The notes beneath the pieces were generated by a model. That model worked only from the letters and a program-made list of their open reading frames with translations. It made no database searches and was not told the DNA's origin. A stretch of DNA of 5,979 nt from assembly GCA_020720525.1 (NCBI GenBank), contig DYON01000163.1:1-5979 (forward strand), written 5' to 3'. Positions 1 through 4,968 of the stretch are shown in pieces. The DNA is from Acetofilamentum sp. (GTDB taxonomy: Bacteria; Bacteroidota; Bacteroidia; Bacteroidales; DTU049). Numbering within the stretch: position 1 is the first letter of the stretch; each line of letters begins with the position of its first letter. The position numbers were made by a program, and so were the translations under genes.

Positions 1-90
1 TATTATCGCATGTCGCCCGACGAAACGCGTGCAGTTTACTACCCCTTTGGCGATTCGGGCGAAGGTATTTACGAGCTCATATTCAATTAA
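1..90 (+). CDS. 3' end of an unrecognised protein (partial)
   Basis: The first frame is open from the window edge to a TAA at 88-90 and encodes 29 residues, starting YYRMSPDETRAVYYPFGDSG and ending in EGIYELIFN. Codon choice resembles the other genes here (tcg, ccc, gaa, gac), and a hairpin terminator follows 27 nt after the stop, so this is very likely a real C-terminus. The alternating aromatic and hydrophobic residues at the very end (YELIFN) would suit a closing beta-strand, but this is inference. I do not recognise the family, and 29 residues are too few to assign a function. Confidence 0.7.
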   Translation, partial: YYRMSPDETRAVYYPFGDSGEGIYELIFN

Positions 91-117
91 AGAAGAACTT
101 TCTGAGCCATATAAGAC

Positions 118-149
118 AAAAAAAAGCCCTGCAAATGCAGAGCTTTTTT
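118..149. terminator. Bidirectional Rho-independent terminator
   Basis: A run of eight A (118-125) precedes a stem in which GC at 126-127 pairs with GC at 142-143 and CTGCA at 129-133 pairs with TGCAG at 136-140, with one C-A mismatch (128/141) and a tight AA-centred loop. A run of six T (144-149) follows. The A-run and T-run can extend the stem and give a U-tract on either strand. It lies between the plus-strand gene ending at 90 and the minus-strand operon ending at 167, so it can serve both convergent transcripts. Confidence 0.85.
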
Positions 150-166
150 AATATATAAGCATTTCA

Positions 167-733
167 TTATTTCAATCGTTCCTTGAAAGGTTCGAATGTC
201 ATAAAATCGGCATGATGAACAATGAAAGCTTCGGTTGTACGTTTCACCATATTTCCTTCGCCAGCATGAGTAGCAATAATATGACAAACGTCGGGCGGAA
301 CACCGCATTGCTCGGCAAGCGAAACACCACTGAAAGGATGACGCAAATATTTGCCATACATTCCTTGAACCGATTTACCATCTTTCATCTCGTATTCAAG
401 AAGTTTGCCCACATCGGCAAGAATGGCACCAGCAATAAGAATGTCCATATTTACAGGAAGGTCGGTGCGAAAAAATTCGCCACATTTGTTTCCTGCATCA
501 CGGGCAATGTGAACAACAGCACGTTTATGATCCATAAAACTCACTTTGAGGTCGGGACCAGCAAGTAAGGTAAAAGGAATCGTGCGCAAATCGTCGGGCG
601 TGAGTACACTTTTTTGCAAAGCAAGCGCCCAAGTGTTGGTTGTTTGCATGCGCAGTGTTGCATCTGCAATCCATTCTAGCTCGGGCCACAGTTCGTGGGT
701 CTGATCGATGTATTTTTGCTCGATGTTTTGCAT
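167..733 (-). CDS. HD-domain protein with altered HD doublet (Ala-Asp)
   Basis: This 188-residue soluble protein has the layout of an HD/HDIG metal-dependent phosphohydrolase domain over about residues 65-180. H69 is in the DHKRAVVH helix. The central motif is ILADVGKLLE (106-113) where the family normally has HDxGK. H132 is in RHPFSG, H151 and H156 are in CHIIATHAGEG, and D176 is in HHADF. One metal ligand of the classic set, the His of the HD doublet, is therefore Ala106, while Asp107 and the other expected positions remain. HD proteins usually hydrolyse phosphomonoesters or nucleotides; the substrate here is unknown, and activity may be altered or lost. The ATG at 733 lies 7 nt after the stop of the dehydrogenase gene, with no Shine-Dalgarno sequence, which indicates one operon. 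It could be a regulatory or binding protein rather than an enzyme. The fold call is firm; the function is not. Confidence 0.85.
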   Translation of the reverse strand: MQNIEQKYIDQTHELWPELEWIADATLRMQTTNTWALALQKSVLTPDDLRTIPFTLLAGPDLKVSFMDHKRAVVHIARDAGNKCGEFFRTDLPVNMDILIAGAILADVGKLLEYEMKDGKSVQGMYGKYLRHPFSGVSLAEQCGVPPDVCHIIATHAGEGNMVKRTTEAFIVHHADFMTFEPFKERLK

Positions 734-740
734 GGTAATG

Positions 741-1940
741 TTATTTTAGTTTTGCGATAATGGCTTCGGCAAGCTCGTGAGTAGAAGCTGCACCTTGAGC
801 AAAAACTTCGGGAGTTCCTTTGAGTTTGAGCATATCGTAAGCACGAACTTTTCCTTCAGCAACAACTTCTTCCACAGCTTTGCGAATGCGATTGGCCATG
901 TCAAATTCGTTGAGATGTTCGAGCATCATTACTGCCGACATAATCATAGCAATCGGATTCACGATAGAGGTGTCGAAATTGGCATATTTGGGAGCCGAAC
1001 CATGAGTTGGCTCGAACACTGCTACACCCGAATCGGGGTTAAATTGTGCTGATGTAGCAAAACCGAGCCCACCAATAAGACCAGCAAATGCATCGGAAAC
1101 AATGTCGCCAAACATATTTTCGGCAACAATTACGTGGTAGTTTTCAGGATTTTTGGTCAGCCACATCATCATGGCATCAATGTTTACATCTTCTACCCAA
1201 ATGTTGGGATATTCATTCTTGCTCATTTCTTGAGCAATTTTGAGAATCATACCAGAGGTTTCGCGAATCACATTGGGTTTTTCGCACACAGTTATTTTAT
1301 CGAAGCCACGTTTTTTGGCATATTCGAATGCTGCACGAATAATACGGGTAGAAAACTTTTTGGTAACAATACGTGTAGAAACAGCAAGCTCTTCGCGCGG
1401 ACACCAACCAAAATTGACCGAGAAACGCGGATGAGTCATCAAAGCATCATATACCTGATCGCCAGGGTTGGTCCACTCTACTCCACCATACAAACCTTCG
1501 GTGTTTTGGCGAAAAATCATCACGTCAACTGCAGGCTCATCGACTCCACCAGCAGCATTACGACGAACAAAATTGAGCGGATTGCCTTTGAGTGTTTGGC
1601 ATGGACGCATACAGATATCGAGTCCGAATTTCTGACGCATCGTTACAATTGGGCTGTAGTAGGTATAACCTTTGTCGCGCAATTCGGGAGCCAATTCGGA
1701 AGCAGCTTTATCTTTCGGCTTTGAAGTGATGGCGCCGAAAAGGCCAATTTTGTGCTCTTCAAGAAGTTTGATGGTTCGGTCGGGCAGCGGATTTCCTTCT
1801 TTGCACCAGAAATCCCATCCGATGTCGCCGTTTACATAATCGGCTTCGAAGCCAGCAGCGTAGAGTACGCGAATTGCTTCATCCAAAACTACTTTTCCAA
1901 TGCCATCTCCAGGCATTGCTACGATGGTTCTTTTTGCCAT
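741..1940 (-). CDS. Isocitrate/isopropylmalate dehydrogenase family enzyme
   Basis: This 399-residue protein is a full-length beta-decarboxylating dehydrogenase, the family that oxidises a 2-hydroxy acid with NAD(P) and a divalent metal and then releases CO2. Visible hallmarks are PGDGIG (10-15) at the N-terminus, S96 and R102 in SPIVTMRQ, R112, R144 and Y151 in FRQNTEGLYGG, K221, D255, D279 and D283 in NMFGDIVSD, and the cofactor loop HGSAPKYA (313-320). S96 aligns with the isocitrate-contacting Ser113 of E. coli Icd, and K318-Y319 match the Lys-Tyr pair of NADP-dependent enzymes, which favours isocitrate and NADP over isopropylmalate and NAD. However, the Asn two residues after that Ser is Ile here, and the segment before NP (321-327) looks about two residues longer than in Icd. 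No leu genes are adjacent, so leuB is not supported. Substrate and cofactor remain inference. It is the first gene of a two-gene operon with the HD protein. Confidence 0.93.
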   Translation of the reverse strand: MAKRTIVAMPGDGIGKVVLDEAIRVLYAAGFEADYVNGDIGWDFWCKEGNPLPDRTIKLLEEHKIGLFGAITSKPKDKAASELAPELRDKGYTYYSPIVTMRQKFGLDICMRPCQTLKGNPLNFVRRNAAGGVDEPAVDVMIFRQNTEGLYGGVEWTNPGDQVYDALMTHPRFSVNFGWCPREELAVSTRIVTKKFSTRIIRAAFEYAKKRGFDKITVCEKPNVIRETSGMILKIAQEMSKNEYPNIWVEDVNIDAMMMWLTKNPENYHVIVAENMFGDIVSDAFAGLIGGLGFATSAQFNPDSGVAVFEPTHGSAPKYANFDTSIVNPIAMIMSAVMMLEHLNEFDMANRIRKAVEEVVAEGKVRAYDMLKLKGTPEVFAQGAASTHELAEAIIAKLK

Positions 1941-1967
1941 ATCAATTTAGTTTAATGATTTCAGCAA

Positions 1968-1975
1968 CAAAGAAA
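1968..1975 (-). promoter_or_regulatory. Possible weak -7 box for the dehydrogenase operon
   Basis: Read on the minus strand this is TTTCTTTG, one mismatch from the Bacteroidota -7 consensus TAnnTTTG. It lies 27 nt upstream of the dehydrogenase ATG (1940), a reasonable leader length. I see no convincing -33 TTTG at the right distance, and the surroundings are A/T homopolymer runs in which such matches arise by chance. Confidence 0.25.
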
Positions 1976-1984
1976 CAAAAAAAT

Positions 1985-1992
1985 TATATTTG
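1985..1992 (+). promoter_or_regulatory. Bacteroidota -7 promoter box
   Basis: TATATTTG is an exact match to the TAnnTTTG -7 element. It lies 63 nt upstream of the plus-strand gene starting at 2056 and in the divergent gap, where a promoter is expected. No clear -33 TTTG was found. The box sits in a dyad (TTATAT 1984-1989, ATATAA 1994-1999), so a regulator could overlap it. Confidence 0.5.
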
Positions 1993-2003
1993 CATATAAA
2001 TAA

Positions 2004-2027
2004 AAGGTATGTTTACCTTCGTTTTTT
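2004..2027 (+). promoter_or_regulatory. Small leader hairpin followed by T-run
   Basis: AAGGTA (2004-2009) is complementary to TACCTT (2014-2019) around a TGTT loop, and a run of six T occupies 2022-2027. It lies between the predicted -7 box and the start codon at 2056, so it would be in the 5' leader of the plus-strand transcript. Shape and position resemble an attenuator, but the 6-bp stem has only two G-C pairs and is weak. Confidence 0.3.
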
Positions 2028-2055
2028 ATTAACAATGAGAAAATAAATTGCAACA

Positions 2056-2880
2056 ATGACGGTTTTCGCCTTGAAATATATCGCAATTCTGTATTTGTCG
2101 ATGGCTTCGTTGCCCAAAGACGCAAAACCGCCTTTCAAAATGAAAGAATCGCCTCCTGGAACAGTTTGGCTTAAAGACAGTGTTTTTATTGATGTTAATC
2201 CAGTAAAAAACATCGATTACAAAGAATTTCTATCATTTATGCAAGTAGCCTACAGCAAAGAACTTCGCGATAGTTTTAAAAACATTCCACCCTACGGCAT
2301 TTCGATGGAAAATTTCAGAACATATATGCGCTTGTGTGGAATAGATAAAGACCTAGCGAGCAAAATGAAAATTCCGTACGAAATGACCTTGAGTTGGAGC
2401 ATGAATATGGACGAATACTTGAACAGCCCAACGTATAAAAATTTCCCCGTTGTAAATGCATCATACAATCAAGCAATCATGTATTGTCAATGGCGAACCG
2501 ATATGGTAATGCTTTTTTATTCGGCAAACAGCAAAAACGAAAAACAACGACGTAAATACTATAAAAAAATTCGATACCGATTGCCAACTCCCGAAGAATG
2601 GGCTTATGCTATGGTGAAGTTTGGCAACAACACATTCACCAATCAGGCGGTGTATGCGGGCGAAAAATGTGCAACCATCGAAGCTGTTCCACAAAAGAAA
2701 AATCTCGATTTTGTTTACATTCCTTACAATGTAGCCGAACTTACAAATACCGATAAACTTGCTGTGGGTATGTCGTGGAAAGACAAAGACACAACCACCA
2801 ATTACTCAAAAACAGTCGAATACTTTGGACCGCGCGACTGGCTTGGTTTCCGCTGCGTGTGCGAAATTGTTGAATATTAG
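2056..2880 (+). CDS. SUMF1/FGE-fold protein, GldJ/GldK-like, no catalytic Cys
   Basis: This 274-residue protein has a SUMF1 (formylglycine-generating enzyme-like, C-type-lectin-related) domain. Signatures are PPGTVWLKDSVFIDVNPVKN (33-52), the family's start with the 'Gly-x-Val ... Ile-Asp ... Val-x-Asn' pattern; FPVVNASYNQAIMYCQWRTD (130-149); YRLPTPEEWAYA (174-185); a degenerate 'G-x-SW' at 238-241; and the terminal GFRCVCE (264-270). The FGE catalytic pair in the GGSWxC...C region is absent, so sulfatase-activating chemistry is unlikely; GldJ and GldK of gliding/type IX secretion show comparable domains with structural roles. Residues 4-17 are hydrophobic, suggesting a signal peptide or anchor with a possible cut near SMA-S; there is no lipobox. 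The ATG at 2056 is preceded by an in-frame TAA at 2044, which fixes it as the first possible ATG. The stop is 4 nt before the solute-binding protein gene, implying co-transcription. It is too short for, and not identifiable as, GldJ or GldK themselves. Confidence 0.85.
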   Translation: MTVFALKYIAILYLSMASLPKDAKPPFKMKESPPGTVWLKDSVFIDVNPVKNIDYKEFLSFMQVAYSKELRDSFKNIPPYGISMENFRTYMRLCGIDKDLASKMKIPYEMTLSWSMNMDEYLNSPTYKNFPVVNASYNQAIMYCQWRTDMVMLFYSANSKNEKQRRKYYKKIRYRLPTPEEWAYAMVKFGNNTFTNQAVYAGEKCATIEAVPQKKNLDFVYIPYNVAELTNTDKLAVGMSWKDKDTTTNYSKTVEYFGPRDWLGFRCVCEIVEY

Positions 2881-2884
2881 AACT

Positions 2885-4516
2885 ATGCGAAACTTTTTCT
2901 TACTATTTTTTGTTATTTTCTTTTTTGCATCGTGCGGCAACAGGTATTCGATTCCCGACGATACCAAACTATTTCGCTACAACGAACCGGCTGGAATTCG
3001 CTCGCTCGATCCAGCTTTTGCTCGCGACCAAGCCAATATTTGGGGAGTGAATCAGCTTTTCAATGGGCTTGTGCAGCTCGACGACTCGTTGCATGTGCAA
3101 CCATGCATTGCAAAAAGCTGGAAAATTTCGCAAAACGGATTGCTTTATACTTTTCATCTTCGCAACGATGTGTTTTTTCACGAAAGCGAAGTTTTTGGCA
3201 AAAGCAACCGAAAAGTGGTTGCTGCCGATGTCAATTTCAGTTTGCAACGACTCATCGACGATAAAACTGCCTCGCCTGGCCGTTGGGTGATGAACAATGT
3301 TGCGCGAAACAGCAACAACAATATGAAAATTGCTACTCCAAACGATTCAACTGTTGAAATTGAACTCACACAGCCATTTACACCTTTTCTGAGCTTGCTT
3401 GCCATGCAATATTGTTCGGTTGTTCCGCACGAAGCTGTTGAATTCTATGGCAAAGATTTCGGGCATCACCCTGTGGGAACAGGACCATTTCAATTCAAAT
3501 ATTGGAAAGAAGGCCTCAAGCTGGTGATGCTTAAAAACGCCGCTTATTTCGAGACCGATTCGGTCGGAAAGCGACTCCCCTACCTCGATGGCGTGGTGGT
3601 AACCTTCATTATTGAAAAGCAAACCGCTTTTATGGAATTTATGCAAGGCAATTTCGACATGATTTCTGGAATCGATCCCAACTACAAAGACGTGCTTCTC
3701 GATGCTGAAGGGAAACTAAAACCCGAACACGAAAGCAAAATGTACATGACGCGCATTCCATATTTAAACACCGAATATCTTGGTATTTCGGTTGAAAAAG
3801 AAAGTGCTGGTGCCATCAGTGCATTGCAAGAACAAAATATTCGACTGGCAATAAATTATGGCTTCGACCGACGCAAAATGATGCGATACTTGCGCAACAA
3901 CATTGGCTACCCAGGTTTGTATGGCATGATTCCGCCTGGTCTTGCTGGCTACAGCGAAGACAGCCAGTTCAATTTTGAATACAATCCCGAAAAAGCAAAA
4001 CAACTATTGGCCGAAGCTGGTTTTGCCAAAGGAAAGAATTTGCCAGAAATAGTGTTGCAAACCACCGCAACTTATCAAGATTTGTGCGAATACATTCAGC
4101 AGCAATTGGCCGAAATCAACATTAAAATAAAACTCGATGTGGTGCCACCTGCCACCCTGCGCGAAATGGTGTCGCAGTCGAAAGCCGGTTTTTTTCGCGC
4201 CAGCTGGATTGCCGATTATCCCGATGCCGAAAATTATCTAAGTCTATTCTACAGCAAAAACGAAGTGCCGAATGGTCCCAACTACACCCATTTTGCAAAT
4301 GCCGAATACGACAAGCTGTACGAAAAAGCCATTGCAGCTACCAGCGACAGCGATCGCAATGTTTTATATACCAAAATGAATAGGATTGTGATGTTGCAAT
4401 CGCCAGTTGTGGTGTTGTATTACGACATGGCGGTGCGGTTTATCAACAAGCGCATCAAAGGGCTAAAGCCCAATGCGATGAATTTGCTCGATTTGAAAAT
4501 GGTTGTGAAAGAATGA
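2885..4516 (+). CDS. Family 5 ABC solute-binding lipoprotein (OppA/DppA-like)
   Basis: This 543-residue protein belongs to the extracellular solute-binding protein family 5, which captures peptides, nickel or other small ligands for ABC importers. A strongly hydrophobic leader (residues 3-14) ends in the lipobox FASC, so it should be cleaved and lipidated at Cys17. Family motifs include SLDPAFARD (40-48), LFNGLVQLDD (58-67), the GTGPFQFKYW segment (198-207), NIRLAINYGFDR (318-329) and ADYPDAENYLSLFYS (443-457). Length matches the usual 500-560. The frame stays open upstream to 2759, but the ATG at 2885 is chosen because it gives a textbook lipoprotein signal and starts 4 nt after the SUMF1-like gene. 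No Shine-Dalgarno sequence is present. No permease or ATPase gene of the Opp type is seen in the window, so its transporter is elsewhere or it acts as an orphan binding protein. Ligand unknown. Confidence 0.93.
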   Translation: MRNFFLLFFVIFFFASCGNRYSIPDDTKLFRYNEPAGIRSLDPAFARDQANIWGVNQLFNGLVQLDDSLHVQPCIAKSWKISQNGLLYTFHLRNDVFFHESEVFGKSNRKVVAADVNFSLQRLIDDKTASPGRWVMNNVARNSNNNMKIATPNDSTVEIELTQPFTPFLSLLAMQYCSVVPHEAVEFYGKDFGHHPVGTGPFQFKYWKEGLKLVMLKNAAYFETDSVGKRLPYLDGVVVTFIIEKQTAFMEFMQGNFDMISGIDPNYKDVLLDAEGKLKPEHESKMYMTRIPYLNTEYLGISVEKESAGAISALQEQNIRLAINYGFDRRKMMRYLRNNIGYPGLYGMIPPGLAGYSEDSQFNFEYNPEKAKQLLAEAGFAKGKNLPEIVLQTTATYQDLCEYIQQQLAEINIKIKLDVVPPATLREMVSQSKAGFFRASWIADYPDAENYLSLFYSKNEVPNGPNYTHFANAEYDKLYEKAIAATSDSDRNVLYTKMNRIVMLQSPVVVLYYDMAVRFINKRIKGLKPNAMNLLDLKMVVKE

Positions 4517-4528
4517 TAACTCTTAGCA

Positions 4529-4552
4529 CGATGAGGCGATGAGGCGATGAAG
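4529..4552 (+). repeat. Triplicated 8-bp tandem repeat
   Basis: The unit CGATGAGG occurs at 4529-4536 and 4537-4544, and a third copy, CGATGAAG, with one change, at 4545-4552. It lies in the 111-nt gap between the solute-binding protein gene and rbfA, outside any gene I accept. A short CGCT/AGCG hairpin (4556-4559 with 4563-4566) follows but lacks a T-run, so no confident terminator can be called in this gap. The repeat could be a slippage product or a binding site; the sequence alone cannot decide. Confidence 0.7.
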
Positions 4553-4615
4553 TCTCGCTTTCAGCGTGATAAACTCTGATGCGTTGCGCAAATAAATTCT
4601 TTCCACCATTATTTT

Positions 4616-4623
4616 TATCTTTG
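4616..4623 (+). promoter_or_regulatory. Bacteroidota -7 promoter box for rbfA
   Basis: TATCTTTG matches TAnnTTTG exactly and ends just 4 nt before the rbfA ATG. Since transcription in this phylum starts a few bases downstream of this element, the mRNA would begin at or very near the start codon, giving a leaderless or nearly leaderless transcript. I could not find a convincing -33 TTTG. Confidence 0.65.
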
Positions 4624-4627
4624 CATC

Positions 4628-4966
4628 ATGGATAGCATTCGACAACAAAAATCGGCACGGCTGATACAAAAAGATTTGGCTGAAATATTTCTCTTGGAAG
4701 GCAAAAACTGGTTTCCCAATGCCATGATCACTGTTACGCAGGTGCGTATTAGTCCCGATATGAGCATTGCTCGGGTTTACCTTAGTTTGTTTGCTATAAA
4801 AGACAAAGAATCGTTGCTTCAAGATATATCTATTCGCACCAACGAAATCAGAAAGCATTTAGGAAATCGCATTGGAAAGCAAGTTCGCATTATTCCAGAG
4901 CTGAAGTTTTTCATCGACGACAGCCTCGATTACATGGAGAAGATAGACAAAGCCTTAAAACAATAG
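4628..4966 (+). CDS. rbfA: 30S ribosome-binding factor A
   Basis: This 112-residue protein matches RbfA, which binds the immature 30S subunit and supports late 16S rRNA maturation and cold adaptation. Family features run in order: an N-terminal helix RQQKSARLIQKDLAEIF (5-21); the strand region ITVTQVRISPDMSIARVYLS (34-53) with the conserved V-x-x-S-x-D-x-x-x-A pattern; the helix IRKHLGNRIGKQVRIIPEL (about 73-91); and the terminal FFIDDSLDYMEKID, with the F-x-x-D-x-S-x-x-Y-x-x-x-I motif. It is a KH-fold-like protein of normal length. The start at 4628 gives the usual N-terminus, a few residues before RQQK. The permease gene starts 2 nt after its stop, so the two are almost certainly co-transcribed; I recall rbfA followed by an FtsX/LolC-E permease as common in Bacteroidota. 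Confidence 0.95.
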   Translation: MDSIRQQKSARLIQKDLAEIFLLEGKNWFPNAMITVTQVRISPDMSIARVYLSLFAIKDKESLLQDISIRTNEIRKHLGNRIGKQVRIIPELKFFIDDSLDYMEKIDKALKQ

Positions 4967-4968
4967 CC

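Noticed and set aside
87..308. Minus-strand open frame crossing the terminator
   Set aside because: It overlaps the 3' end of the HD gene in another frame and runs through the terminator hairpin. The translation is low quality, with Cys/Arg/Tyr-rich runs.
212..568. Plus-strand open frame of 118 codons opposite the HD-domain gene
   Set aside because: It is antisense to the HD-domain gene with its recognisable motifs; the translation has no recognisable domain.
1134..1724. Plus-strand open frame of 196 codons opposite the dehydrogenase gene
   Set aside because: It is fully antisense to a strongly conserved dehydrogenase, and its translation has no family motif and odd composition (rich in His, Phe and Asn). 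It is a shadow of the real gene.
741..1940. Naming the dehydrogenase leuB or icd
   Set aside because: Residues lean to isocitrate, but the Ile at the Asn position and the altered loop leave substrate unsettled, and no leucine or TCA genes are adjacent.
2056..2880. Annotation as a true formylglycine-generating enzyme, GldJ or GldK
   Set aside because: The catalytic cysteine segment is missing, no lipobox or full-length Gld architecture is present, and no gldLMN genes neighbour it. Only the fold family is supported.
2759..2884. Extended N-terminus for the solute-binding protein beginning at 2759
   Set aside because: The extra 42 residues overlap the conserved end of the SUMF1-like gene and would bury the lipoprotein signal. 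The start at 2885 gives a clean signal and lipobox.
4523..4858. Minus-strand open frame overlapping rbfA
   Set aside because: It is antisense to clear RbfA coding sequence and spans the promoter and repeat region; no domain is visible.
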